Part shown: positions 25,868 to 37,800 of the stretch, one piece after another
Numbering within the stretch: position 1 is the first letter of the stretch
How the letters are laid out: each line of letters begins with the position of its first letter
Source: Linnemannia hyalina
Lineage: Eukaryota; Mortierellomycota; Mortierellomycetes; Mortierellales; Mortierellaceae
Assembly: GCA_019671135.1 (NCBI GenBank)
Contig: JAHRHY010000007.1
Span: 2,108,001-2,172,000 of the forward strand
DNA: 64,000 bases
Direction: 5' to 3'
Notes under the pieces: generated by a model
The model's database searches: none
What the model was told of the DNA's origin: nothing
Seen by the model: only the letters and a program-made list of their open reading frames with translations
Program-made: the position numbers and the translations under genes

Positions 25868-28800
25868 ATGTCCAGCCAGCAGCCTGACCCCGCTCAGGGT
25901 CCCTCTCGGCCACAACACCCCCAGGTCACCGCCACCGCCGAAGACACAGCCAACATCAACAGCATAAACCTCAAGGTGCCACACGACCTGCTGACTAACA
26001 GGCCAGAGTCGCCCGTCAACAGGAAAAGGACTGACGACCACTCGGCCACTGGTCAGGATTCGCACCACCTCGACGACGGGTCGCCCAATAGCCACTCGTT
26101 GCCACCGACTAAAAAATCAAAGACATCCCCTCCTCTCGCCCCAAGGCTAGACAATAACTACAGGACCTCCAGGGACACGATCGAGGACGTCATCTCGCCC
26201 CAGACCTCGCCCCTCCTCGAACCCTCGTTGCCCTTTGCCACCCCTTCAACATCAGAAAAGAGATACTCGCCCGCCACCAACGCACCTACGCAGATCAAGG
26301 CTCGCAAGTTGGATGACGATAGACCTCTCTCTCCAGCGTTCAGGCCTACATCCCCGTCCTTTGGAGCCAGCTCGCCTCCTTTCAGAGCCACTTCTCCTTC
26401 TTTTACCAAGAGCGCGACAGCGATCCTTGACAGTCTCTCTAAGCCTGGAGAGAACTCGCTTGGCAACTTGAACTTGGGCACACCGACATTGAACAAAGCC
26501 TCAGTCGCAGAACGCGCCATGGGCGTGATCACCAGTCGACCAGGATCGCGTCAGACCAGCCCAGACCCACTTGCTGTCAAAGCAGCAGCAGTTGCAACCG
26601 AACTTGAGCCTGGCATCACTCACTCTGGAGCTACCGCCCCCGCGGACACATGCACAGGAAGCAATACGAGTCCTTTGGAAGCCATGGTGACGAGTTCAGA
26701 CGATGACGAGCATCACCATCTCTCAAGCTCACTGGGGATAGAGGCTCAATTGAGCGGCGTAGGTGATGACTTTGACGACGAAGAGGGGATCTTGTCAGGA
26801 GATTTGGCCTCACAGGAGCCATTCGTCTACAGTTCAGGAAGTGAGGATGAATATGGATCAGAATCGATGGGCGAGATCGACGTTGAGAATATTGCTATGG
26901 GAGACAGCGATTTTGAACTGGAGCATGAAGGAAGTCCCTACATCGATGTAGACCCGTTGTGTGAGGATCGCATGACAGCAGAGGAAGCAGAAGAGCTTCT
27001 ACACGACGCCAGGATGCGAGGTAAGTACAGAATGAACTAGATCATGCCATTGGCCGCGCATGATTAAGAACAACGGTAATGTAAGGTATTGCCATTTGGG
27101 CGTAGTGTGAAATATAGGGTCAACATTCCAACAGTTCGCGCGCTTTATGTTCTCCATAGGCATGGAGTTTGTGATCCGCAAGTACGTCGTGTCAGGGATG
27201 TACACGGCCAAGAAGCTGCTTCTGCTGACGATCCCTGACGCAGTAAGTTTTCATTTCTTGTCTAAAAAGCAAGACACATTATTTCCAACAATTGACCCGC
27301 CACATTTCATTTCTGCTGAAAACGGTGCGTAAATTTAACATATTTGCTGTGCTTTATCTAGCTTGAGATTCCAGACCACTTTACAGAACAGGACCTCCTC
27401 GTTGCAGCATCAGATCGCATCCGGAGGGTTTTGCGAAAGCGCAAGAGATTGGACTACGTTCACTCACTGCAACACGTCGTGGAGCTGCTAAAGAATTCCA
27501 AGCGGATCATGGTTCTGACAGGAGCAGGGGTGTCTGTCTCGTGCGGTATTCCAGACTTTCGTTCCAAGGACGGTATCTACTCTCGTCTCTCGGAATTCGA
27601 ACTAGACGACCCTCAGCAGATGTTTGACCTGGATTTCTTTCGGGAACGACCCGAGATATTTTATTCGTTTGCGCGAGAGATCTTTCCAAGTAACTTTACA
27701 CCAAGTCCCAGCCATTACTTTATCAAGCTGCTGGAGGATCACGGAAAGCTGCTCAGGAACTATACACAAAACATTGATACCTTAGAGCAGAAGGCCGGAA
27801 TCCGCAGCGTGCTGCAGTGCCATGGTATTGTTTGTTTCTTTGGGGCAATATGGTTGCTAGACGAAATTGATTCTTTAAATGACAGCCCTCTAACGTCCAA
27901 TGGCTGTTGTGTGATCCATATAGGTTCCTTCGCCACGGCAAGCTGTGTGCGGTGCAGAAACCAAGTGCAAGGAGATGAGATAAAGGACTCGATTTTCAAA
28001 CAGGAGGTGGCCTACTGTAAAGTCTGCAAGAAGCCAACCCCACCACCCAAGGCCCGCAAAAGATCCAAGGCCAAGTTCGACTTTGACGACGACGATGATG
28101 ACTCAGAGGAGGAGGATGACGATAACCGGGCGCTGATGAAACCGGACATTGTGTTCTTTGGCGAAAAGCTGCCCCAGATCTTTGATCGATCGTTGGCGGA
28201 CGACCGGGAATTGGTCGATCTCTTGATTGTCATTGGATCCAGTCTCAAAGTTGCCCCCGTCAGCGATATCATGCGTAAGTTGGAATATATTGCTTTTCGT
28301 TTGCTTTGACACTTGCGGACAAAATGTTATGTGATACAGTTACTCATCGCGATCTTCGCTCCTTGCAACAAAACTTTTCACATTTGCAGATCAATTGCCG
28401 AACAAAGTACCGCAAATTTTGATCAACCGCACGCCGAACCACCAGATGGACTTTGACGTGCAGCTGCTGGGAAACTGTGACGCGATCGTGGCAGAGCTCT
28501 GCCGGATGGTCGGGTGGGAGCTTAAGCACGACAAGCTGCCCGGAGGAACATCGAACGTGCCCGACATGGACAACAATACCAACATGGATGGGTCTGGGAC
28601 CGGTGGTCGCGCCGCTTGGACTTTCAAGGAACCTAATCTGTACCTCTTTGAGGGTGCTGATCTGGAGGAGTTGGATTTTGAAGCGATAAAGGAGAAGAAC
28701 CGGAAGCGGTTGATGGAAATGTCTGGAGTTTATAAAGGAGCTCTTGGGGGACTGGGTGATAATGATCAGGAGGAGGATGATGAGGAGGATGAGGAGGATG

Positions 28801-29558
28801 AGGATGAAGAGGACGATGAGGAGGATGAGGATGACGGTGATGGTGATGGTGATGATGATGATGATGAGACAGGGCCTGTGAGCGAGGATATGGAGGGTCT
28901 GTTGACGGTCTCATCTGAGCGGCGGCCGCAGAGTCGTGAAGGTCGGGCGACGAGTGTAGTTATGATGGATGAGGACGGCGATGACTCAGACAATGCCAGT
29001 GGCGAGAGTGAGGATACTATCCGAGCAGCAGTAGTCCATACCTTTGGAGTCAACCCTGCAACAACATCCACAGCAACGACACTAGGAGCAGGAGCCGTAC
29101 CGACACTCAATGAGGGGTTTTTGAGCCCACGGTTACAGCCTTCTGTCGGATTTGCGTCTGGGACTACGGAGCCTCGGTCTGGAAGCATCACGGAGATTCA
29201 TCAAGATATCCTGTCTGCGGCTGCAGAGGCTGCAGCAGCGATTGCGTCTGCACCGCCAACGTCTGCAGCAGGACCAGGTGCCAGTACGGAGAGGGTCCGG
29301 ACACTATTTACGGAACACATGCCCAAGGATCTTGGCGAGGACGAGACTGTGTTTGACACCAGCAGTACTTCGTCGTCCTATAGTCATGGAAACGTGTTCC
29401 TGAGCCATAGCCGTCGGCCGAGTGAGGACCTTGTTCCGATCACGGAGGATCCGCAGTTAGAGGTCGATGATGATGAAGAGGTCGATGTGGATGTTGATAT
29501 TGAGATTGGCGGGCCGGAACTTGCACGAGGAGCTGGCGGAGGTGGTCGTTTGATTTGA
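25868..29558 (+). CDS. SIR2: SIR2/SIRT1-class NAD-dependent protein deacetylase
   Basis: Class I sirtuin, expected to deacetylate histones and other nuclear proteins using NAD+. Exons: 25868-27020, 27118-27242, 27362-27824, 27924-28274, 28390-29558, giving 1086 aa. Residues 1 to about 380 are disordered with KKSK/KRK basic patches and an acidic stretch. Then comes a helical ARFMFSIGMEFVIRK block as in SIRT1/Hst1. The catalytic core has GAGVSVSCGIPDFRS (from 480), NYTQNIDTLEQKAG, catalytic His580 in QCHG, and a zinc site C588-x2-C591 and C612-x2-C615. Between the zinc site and PDIVFFGE is an enlarged KARKRSK plus Asp/Glu insert. GSSLKVAPVSDIM and LINRTP follow. Residues after about 800 are acidic, then Ser/Ala-rich. 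This length and tailing exceed yeast Sir2 and Hst1. Confidence 0.94.
28766..28868 (+). repeat. GAT/GAG trinucleotide-rich tract coding Asp/Glu run
   Basis: Interrupted GAGGAT/GATGAG/GGTGAT units encode about 34 mostly acidic residues in the sirtuin C-terminal extension. The opposite strand reads as poly-Ser or poly-His in other frames, which creates spurious antisense frames. Confidence 0.85.
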
Positions 29559-29951
29559 AGTAGATAAGATGGGCGAAGCTGTAAATAATCTCTTTTTTTT
29601 TTAACCTTCTTTTTATTTGAAATTGATAAGCATTTTTTAGACATTCATGGGAACGGGTATTGACGGGCATTGAAGTTTTGAAGCTATCTGATATGAAGGG
29701 GAAGGTGTGGTACTGAAAAGGTGTGCACTTGGTTGAGTTTTGGTTTTTTTTTCTTCTTCCTTGTGCTATGCGTTCTTGTGGGTAGGAAGGAAGGCTTGGA
29801 AGAAGGGACATTGAAAGAGACGACGACAAGCACGAGTGCTATTGTTGTCTTGACTATCCTAAGACTCACACTTGAGCAGTGCAAAACGTGACAGAAGGGC
29901 GGCGGCGAGCTTTGTTGAGCCTGTTGGACTTTCTGTAACCTGAGCTTACAG
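29559..29951. other. Convergent 3' intergenic region, sirtuin / zinc-finger gene
   Basis: 393 bp between two converging stop codons, with T-rich tracts and AATAAT near 29583. It should hold both 3' UTRs. No gene is supportable. Confidence 0.5.
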
Positions 29952-32900
29952 CTATTGGTGGCGCTGGTTCTTTCCTGGACCTTGGATTTGGATAGCATCT
30001 ACAAGGTTAACGACGGTACTGCTGCTACTGGCACTGTTAGCTAGGTCATTCTCCTGATGCGGCAGCTGGGGCTGGGGTTGAGTCTGTCTGGCACTTGACC
30101 GTCTGCGTCTGGGTGTGGCAGGGGTGGTGCGAGAGGTGGATGAGGTCTTGGAGCGACGACGCTTCTTTGTGTTCTCCTGGTAGTCCGAATCAGTGTCGTT
30201 GTCATTGACGGCTTCGTCCTCATCATCGCCGTCGTCGGTGGCTGAGCGCTTGGTTTCTGTCAGCTTGCGCTTTCGGGGGGTCTTGGGAGGTTCTGGAACG
30301 GCGTGTGCAGTAACAGCAGGTGCAGTTTCGGCTGTTGCAAAAGCGGCAATTGTAGAAGATGCACGACGACCTCGAGGTGCGCCAGTTGTAATAGTCCCCG
30401 ACAAAGTACGCCGACGCGAGGCAGCAGTCGTAGCAGTGGCCACAAAAGAAGTACGACGACGCGAGGCGGCAGTAGGATTAACAGCCTGAGCCGCCGCCAC
30501 CGCCTTCTCTGCCCTCCTCAATGCCGCCTTGACCTTCTTCACCTCCTCCGCCTTGACTCTCCTCGCCTCTTTTGCCTCCAATTTTTCCTGAAACCTCTGG
30601 ATCTTGACCGCCAACGGCGGATGCTGCTCCCTCTTATGTCTCAACAGATCATGGTGCCTCTTATACTTCTTGACCTCCGGGATAGGGATCGGCATCCCTG
30701 GGAAGAGTGGGGTTGGATCAGCGAGTCGGGGTGTGATTCCGTCCTCGGAGCAGATATCGCACCAATGTGGTTTTTCAGGATCGTGCGAGACTTTGTGGGA
30801 TTTGAGGAGGCCGTAGGTCGAGAATTCTTTTTCGCAGTGCGGGATTTCACATTTGAAGACGGTTGGTTCTGGAGTAAAGGAGGAGGTGTTTTGGAGGGCG
30901 CCGCCCGTTTTGGGGATGCGGCTGCGGGTGTTTTGGCGCGGTGCGGGAATAATTGGAACGGGTCTGGCAGGAAGTGGAAGAGTGGGAGAGGGAGGAGGAA
31001 GGGGGATAGATTCCTCATCGACAGCATCGTTGACGTCGGCGGCGGATCCGTGGTGGTGGTCGTGGTGGTAGTGGTGGCCGTGGGGGTGTTCGGACCTGTT
31101 GCTTCTGTTGCTGTTGTTACCTTGATCGACAGCGGCATTGCCGCCTTGACCGGCAACGACATGGTCGCGAGATCTGCGGTTGTGTCCATGGCCGTTCTTG
31201 TTGCCACCCTGGGCGTCGGCATTTAGATTGATGTAGTCGTTGATGGTACTCTCTCGGGCAGCAATGGCAGCAGCACGGGCGGCTACGGCAGCGGCCCGCC
31301 GGACAGTGATAGGAATCACTGTACTCTCCCTATCACCTCCATTCTCCTCATCGCCGTTGGCGGCGGTGGTTGTGGTAGCAGAGGCTTCAAAGTCCACATC
31401 CAACATCGGCTTCTTCTCGCGCTTAACAACTACCACGACATCATCCCTCTGCTGGACCTTGGAATCAATCACACCACTACCATCACCGCCAGGGCCAGTA
31501 CCACTAATGCCGGTCGTCAAATCCAATCGTGGGTAGACCTTCGAGGACAATAACGCGTCTGGGATTGACATACCCCCATAAAGCTCCAACTGTGCCGTCT
31601 CATACTTGATATCCCCAGCCACACTGTCCAAAAACTCCTTCACTTCCTGGTCTGCTGCCCTGTTAGCGGTACCAGTGGCATTCAAGGGGTCACCAGAGAC
31701 GATAGAAGGCCAAGACGCTTGCCTGGCGAAGCACTCCACAGGTTCGAAAGAAAAGCCGTAGTAGATGTTTTGATTTTGGAGGAAGGGTGGGGGGAAGTGA
31801 GTGGGTCGGTGGTTGTTGGTTCCAACAATGTTGAGGGCAGTATTGTCGCTGTTGTCGTTATTCAACAGTTGCTGTTGCTCGCTGCTGCTGTTGTTGCCGG
31901 TGGGGAGGTTAGATGACGATTGGAGGTTGTTGAATTCGGTAGGGGTACCGACGATAGACGAGGTTGCAGAGGCAGAAGCAGAAGCAGAAGAGGCAGTAGT
32001 AAGGGGAAGTTGGATGTACGCCTGAGCCGCCAACGAGGATTGAGGAGTGATAGTGCCAGTGGCAGTACCAGTTTCAAGGCTGCCTTGACTTGTGTCCACT
32101 TGGAGAGGAGGGGCTTGTATCTGTATCGCCGAGGAATTGCCAATGCCTGAGCCATCACTTGGACTGCCATGACTTGCATTCACCTGAAGAACAGGGATGT
32201 GCATCTGTGCCTGAGTCAAAGACTGCAGAGTTCCAGGGCCAATGCTAAGGCTACTATGACTCGAATCCACCTGAGGAAAAGGAAAACCAACTGCAAGCTG
32301 CTTTTGACCAACCGCAGATTGCTGCTGCTGTCTAATCGCAGGCTGCTGCTGATGACCGACTGCAGTTTGCTGCTGCTGAGTAGACGACGAAGAACCCAAC
32401 GAAGAAGACGACGATGCCGAAAAGCCATTCCCTCCCTGGTTGTTCAGGACGGGTTGAGGGGCACCGTTCTTGTCGTAACTGTAATGCCGGTAGCCACGAT
32501 AGTTTCGCAGCTGCTCTTGGTGGATGGCACCGGGGTACAGAGTCGGCCTGGTACCGACGTCGGACTCGCCAATGGGAGAGTTGCCGTTCTTGGGGCATTC
32601 TTGAGAGGACGCGACTTGAGCCTGAACCTGAGCTTGAGCTTGAGTCTGAGCTGGAACCAGAGTCTGAGATGGAGCCTGAGGATGGGACCGGGCCAGAGCC
32701 TGGGCTTGTTCCATCAAAAGATCATCCAATTGCTCTTGGAACAGCTGTTGATTCAGGGTCTGCTTCAATTCTTGAAAATGGAACTGAAAGTCCCTCACAT
32801 CCATCGCGGTAGTCAAGAGCTGCTGTTCAACCAGCGGGATACTCCCATCTGAAATGTCACCGCCACCGGCAGAGGTCTTTTGAGGGTGGTTGGATCCGAG

Positions 32901-34788
32901 AACCATGTTTGCTTGAGGAGTACTCACACCGGCGCTCGAAGGGTGTGAAGACAGATCTGCCACGGGCGAAGAAGGGCTGCCGGACGAGACAGGGACGGTG
33001 AGGGCGCCGTTGGGGTTGAGTTGCCAGGAATGGGGGTCGTAGGCAGAAACTTGGTTGGGAGGAGGAAGAGGAGGAGGGGCGTAAGCCGAGGAAGAAGAGG
33101 CATCCTGACTGGAAAGAACGGGAACCGTGGAGGTGAAGGTGGAGGTAGCAATATTGCCTTGACTGTGGACCATTTGGGACTCAAGTTGCTGCAGCTTAAG
33201 GTGCAACTGTTCCTGTTCATGTTGCTGGCGCTGCCATTCTTGCTCCTGTAGACGCGTATGCACAGCTTCGTAGTAGTGGTGCATCTCTGGCGGTTTGTGG
33301 GGCTGTTGTTGCTGGTGGGGGTGTCGTTGGTGATGGAGGTTGTGTTGAGCAATAGCGGGAGAGGAAGAGGAAGTCGAATCAAAAAGGTGGATCGAGTTGT
33401 TATTGTTGCTGTTGCTGTTATTGTCAACAGTCATCGTCGGGGGATAGTACAACTGCTGCTGTAGATGTGGTGGCAGCATGAGCTGCTGCGAGGTCAAATT
33501 AGACGTCCGTTGCGAAGCCAGAATAGGCGTCTTTTGCTGTTGGTGCTGCTGCTGCTGCTGTTGCTGCTGATGAAAAAGGCTGCTGGGTCCGAGGTCGCTG
33601 CTCGCATAAGGAGCAACAAGAGTTTCATTGCTCTGCCCACCATTGGCACTGTGGGTTCCGAAGCCTGAGGGGTTAAGACACGACATGTCTTGCTGTTGGT
33701 GTTGGTGGTGGTCGACAGGAAGGCTGGAGAGAGGGAGGCAGTTGATGTCGAAGGCTTGATATCCGTTGCCGTTGGCTGTCGTTGGGAACTGACCTGTGTA
33801 GGCTAAAATTTTAAGTTTGAAAGCACAATATGGAAGAAAGGAACGATGGATGGATGGTTAGGTGGATGTTGATCGACGCGCTTTACTTACCATCCCGTAA
33901 CAAATCAAAAGAGTAAGCGTGGCTTAGTGTCGATTGGATCTTACCTTGAGTGAGCTGGGGCATATTGGGCCAGGTAATACCACTGTTGGCTATGAGGCTC
34001 AAATCCAAAGGAGAAGGAGCATTGGAACCGTCATATGTGGTCAAGTTGTTGTTGTGGCCGGGTCTGTTGATGTGGTTCCCTTGCCATTGGGCAATAAATT
34101 CGTTAGCCAGGAGTTGGCCGTTGTTGGTTGGAGGATAGTTGGAGGTCGTGTAAGGGAATGGGGTCATGTTGCTGTGGTTGGACATGGCCATGGGCATGGG
34201 CATGTCTTGCAAGGTCGGAGGGATGGAAGCCAAGTTTGGATTGAAGGTGAAGGCCGAGAGGACGGCTGGCGAGAAGTCAGGGATGTAGTTGGTGTTGGTG
34301 TTGGTGTTGGTGGCGTTGGGCACGGCCGTTGTTTGAGAAGTACTGGCGGTATAAACTGTTTGGCTATTGATAGATAGATCAAGGAAGAGGGGAAGAAAAA
34401 GAAAGTTAATGTTGGCTGATCTGTTTGGGCGAAGGTGGGAACACGAAGGGAGCCAATGAGCGGTGAGAAGAGGAGTGGTGAGGATAAGAAAAGAAATAAG
34501 AGAGGGGCGCGCAAATTGAACCATGTAGGGTTGGCGTGCAAAGCGTAACTCCGCTCAACTGATGGCAATACATATTTTCGTGTAGGTGACTGACTGGATA
34601 CAAAGAGCATGCAAGCATTTAAATGTCTGCACATGGGTTCAGGCAGGAGACAGGGGGTCTTACTTGGGGAAGTTCATGGCACTAAGGTTGGGCATGATCA
34701 TGGTACTTGGGTTGGGGGAGAGAGAGTTGTAGTAGCCCTGGCTAGTTGATTTTGAGGACGATGAAGGCGTGTTGTTGTTGTTGTCCAT
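29952..34788 (-). CDS. Very large Gln-rich C2H2 zinc-finger protein (probable transcription regulator)
   Basis: Exons 34788-34664, 34363-33945 and 33802-29952 join in phase to give 1464 aa. Residues 1 to about 850 are low complexity: Asn/Ser/Pro first, then repeated Gln tracts and three degenerate repeats of about 29 residues. Toward the C-terminus lie one standard C2H2 finger (CEIPHCEKEFSTYGLLKSHKVSH) and a second with an unusually long loop (WCDICSED to HHDLLRHKREQH). A Lys/Glu/Ala helix and ASRRRT-type basic repeats follow, ending in an acidic/basic tail with KKRRRSK, a likely nuclear localisation signal. The architecture suggests a DNA-binding regulator with activation-type Gln domains; the target is unknown. 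ATG 34788 follows a TATA box by about 170 bp. Two fingers only, so it is not PacC (three fingers). Confidence 0.8.
32003..32273 (-). repeat. Three degenerate ~29-residue repeats in the zinc-finger protein
   Basis: In coding order the segment holds three units that each begin QV-[DN]-x-S-[HQ]-x-S and end in a hydrophobic PVL/PPL/LPL triplet. They are degenerate at both DNA and protein level, so the duplication is old. The edges are approximate. Confidence 0.6.
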
Positions 34789-34954
34789 TTTTAGAGGTGA
34801 TTGTGACGCGAGAGAGGGAAGGGATAGAAGAGAGAGAAGCAAGCGATGGGTGAGAGAGGACGAAAGAGAGCGAGAGGAAGAGAGATTTTTTTTAGCGCGT
34901 TATCGTGTTTGTGTTTGTGAGTCTGTGAGGCTGCGGTAGGTGGATCGTTGCTTG

Positions 34955-34962
34955 TCTTTATA
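34955..34962 (-). promoter_or_regulatory. TATA box of the zinc-finger gene
   Basis: The minus strand reads GGTATAAAGAC here, 167-174 bp before the ATG at 34788. This is a canonical TATA element at a plausible distance given a 5' UTR of about 100-140 nt. Confidence 0.5.
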
Positions 34963-36807
34963 CCGAAAAAACCCCCCTTCTAGAAAGCTGCCCTGGTGGT
35001 AGTGGCACCGATATGTACCGCAAAGAGAAAACCATGGAGACATATATCTCTCTCTCTTCTCTGTCATCACCAACTCCACAATGAACAAGGCATACACACA
35101 TTCAGTCTGGACGTCCATTACACTCATAGAGGGTTCATCAAAGAACACTCTTAGAAATGTCCACAAAGAGGGTGGTGGAAATACGAAAATCAAACAAAGA
35201 ACAAATTTGTCGATGCGTGGGTTGTGTTGGTTGTCCTTCCTTTCTCTTTCTTCACAAACACACATACCCATCATCGTACAAACCCACGCTAAAACCATGG
35301 CCCTTAGCATAAGAGAGAATGAACCCTTTTGCCTGAATTTTTTCTTTGATAGTTGTGTCCTCATTTTCACACTTAAGATCTCCAATCGTTCTTTTTCTTA
35401 TTGCCGTGAAGAACGGGTTGTCGTTGTTCTTTTGTCCCAAGTACTCCGACCGTTGGTATTTCTTCTGTCAATAACAATTGCTGTTTGTTCGATATCTATT
35501 TATCATTTGCGCTTACCAGTGTTGTTTGTCGGTTTGATGAATGATGGAGTTCGCTGCGGTAGTAGATCCAGCTACTATTAGGCGATCGGATCAGAAAAAA
35601 CCTGCCGCAGGGCATGTAAACAACGCAAGAAATTGTCCGAGCGAGAGAGAAGCGCTGTTGGATCCTTTGCAGGAAGCAAGCGAGGGGGGTAAAGGAACGT
35701 TGAAGCAAAGGGGCAAGATCGGCAGAGCGAACGAGTGGCAGGTGAAGAAAGGGAAGAGGATGAGGAAGAGGAGGAGAAAGAAAACGAAACAAAACAAGAC
35801 AAGGAAAACTCTCTTCAGACGCGCTTTATACCCTTGGTTTTCTTCCTCCAACCTCTTGAAATAACAGTCGTTGTATGCCTAGGAGCATCAACTAGTGATG
35901 CTCTTAACGGGCATTGAAGCAGACGAGTTATGATGTTTTGATAGTTGTGGCCTGTGTCATATATATAGAAACATGTATATGTATTTAATCTATGATCCAG
36001 AGGACCTGCTCTTTATCTCTGAGAACGAGGGAGGGGGCCATGAAAAAAAAATACCCATGGTTGAATGCGAAAGACAGTCCTTGAATGTATCAAAGATGAA
36101 AGAACAATAGCAAGATAAGAGAGAAGAACGAGTGAGATAATCAGTGTCTACGACTCCAAAGGAAGGACATGCCTGTATGAGAAAAGATTAGAGAAAAACA
36201 CAGGAACGAACTAGTCAGGTACGGCATGTTTTTAACAGATGGCATGGCTGATATACCGCGTCGTGTTTTGTATTAGATTGCATGAGAGAGGGGGGAGGAA
36301 TGGTGCATGCATGTCCGTTAGGCCGAACCATCAAATGTTTAATTAGCGCACAGCGGGAAAACAGACAATTGACCCGTTTCAGGAAGAGAAGGAAGGAGAA
36401 GACCCTTGTGGGAAGAGGAGAAGAATGAATGAGCCCATTGCAAGATATACCCACGTTGCATTCAAATGCAAAGATGGATGCCAAAAAACAGGCTTTTTTT
36501 TTGGGAAGAGTATGTTGGAGGCAGAACAAAGTAGCCTCTTTTCTCGCTCTCTACTACCATACATGTCGTTCTCTTTAGAAAAAAAAAGTCATCACCGAGG
36601 TGAATGGTTGATAATAGGAACGAAGAGTGAGAGAGGGGAAGGATGGCCAAGACTAAGGGGATACAGTTGTTCGATCCACTTACTGCTTTAAATGACACAC
36701 TTGTCATTCATCCATATACGCCATGGTGGACCATGACAGAGGAAGAAAGAAGATTCGAATGAGAAATGACAAGATCGGTGTGGCCTTCTACCGAACGCAC
36801 ACGGATG
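34963..36807. other. 1.8-kb gene-poor region
   Basis: No supportable gene between the zinc-finger promoter and the next TATA box. It includes TATA-like strings (about 35959-35967), a purine-rich block (35740-35815), and short frames without domains. It may hold the distal regulatory DNA of the zinc-finger gene. Confidence 0.4.
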
Positions 36808-36814
36808 TATAAAA
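36808..36814 (+). promoter_or_regulatory. TATA box upstream of small secreted protein
   Basis: TATAAAA, 158-164 bp before the ATG at 36972. It is well placed for the small gene and supports its being transcribed. Confidence 0.5.
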
Positions 36815-36971
36815 AAGATTCATCCTTCGCCAATATTCGTTTTGATTTTTTCTTCTCCACACTTCCTTCGACCACAGATCATCAGCAGACGACATTCATT
36901 AACACCACCGTCAACAACCGCAAGTACCTTCAAGTAGACACAACTGTATCCACCCAAACCACAAAAAAAGC

Positions 36972-37229
36972 ATGCGCCTCAGATCTCCACAACGGTCCGT
37001 TGTCACTCTCTCCCTCATCGTCATCCTCATCCTCACCATGACGACAACAATGGCCGCACCTACTCCGTCAAAAGGAGAAGGAAAAGGAGGAGAGGGTCCG
37101 AGCACGAGGGACACCAACATATACGACACGACACTGGAGGTGGACCAGGGTGCGATCCAAGATGGGCGTGTGAACCCGCACAGTGGCCATAGTGGATCTT
37201 CCTCGGCGACTGATGCCAACGGCGAGTAG
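36972..37229 (+). CDS. Small predicted secreted protein (85 aa)
   Basis: Single exon of 85 aa. The N-terminus is MRLRSPQRS followed by the hydrophobic stretch VVTLSLIVILILT and then TMAAPTP, a good signal-peptide pattern with probable cleavage after an Ala near 28-29. The mature part is small, Gly/Ser/Glu-rich, without Cys and without a known domain. A TATA box lies about 160 bp upstream and a short AC-rich leader precedes the ATG. I do not recognise a family. The frame is short enough that chance cannot be excluded, but the promoter, signal peptide and compositional change together favour a real gene. Possible roles such as a wall-associated or effector-like peptide are speculation. Confidence 0.5.
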   Translation: MRLRSPQRSVVTLSLIVILILTMTTTMAAPTPSKGEGKGGEGPSTRDTNIYDTTLEVDQGAIQDGRVNPHSGHSGSSSATDANGE

Positions 37230-37800
37230 ATCTGGGTTATCCTTTTTGCGGCGGTACCTGGGATGTCTATGTGTGACAACGTATCCAAAGTCCGCACAGA
37301 AAAATAAAAAAATGGGTCGCATGGTGTTTGCCAAAGTTATCTTTTTATGTTTGCTCACATATTAAACGGCCATGCATGATCCAAGGAGTATACATCAATG
37401 CAAGTGTACCGTACCCAGGGAAGGGAAAAAGAGGACACTGCCCTTTAGAAGGGCCCCCTTGCCCTTGCACATCACACCATCCTCCTCCTTCCTCCTTTCC
37501 TCCCTTCAAGCACCGTACTTTCTGACGTCTGTTTTTTCGTTTGTTTGCATCTCCGGTTGACCATTTTAAAAAGGAGCAGCAATTTGCCCACCCATTTGTT
37601 TTCTTCCTCTTCTTTCTACTTTTTCTACTTTTTTTATTTCCTTCCATTTCTTCGTCTCCCATCTTTCATCCTCTGTTTTTCCTCTCGATCTGACATCAAA
37701 ACATATCTTCACTCCCTCTCTCCGATTGACCAAAACAAACAATAACGGGACTCATACCCAAGCAGCATCGGGCACTTCTTCCTACACACACATACTCGCA
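37230..37800. other. Intergenic DNA between two small genes
   Basis: About 570 bp with an AATAAAAAAATGG stretch near 37303 that could end the first small gene, then C- and T-rich promoter-like DNA (37440-37700). No gene is supportable. Confidence 0.4.

Noticed and set aside
28766..29191. 141-aa minus-strand frame ending in poly-Ser
   Set aside because: Antisense of the sirtuin's GAT/GAG repeat; composition is explained by the repeat.
30303..31226. 307-aa plus-strand frame
   Set aside because: Antisense of the zinc-finger gene, with no domain; the opposite strand has clear C2H2 motifs.
29952..34788. Zinc-finger protein as PacC/Rim101, partner of the nearby calpain
   Set aside because: PacC has three closely spaced fingers; this protein has one standard and one atypical finger. 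Proximity alone is not evidence.
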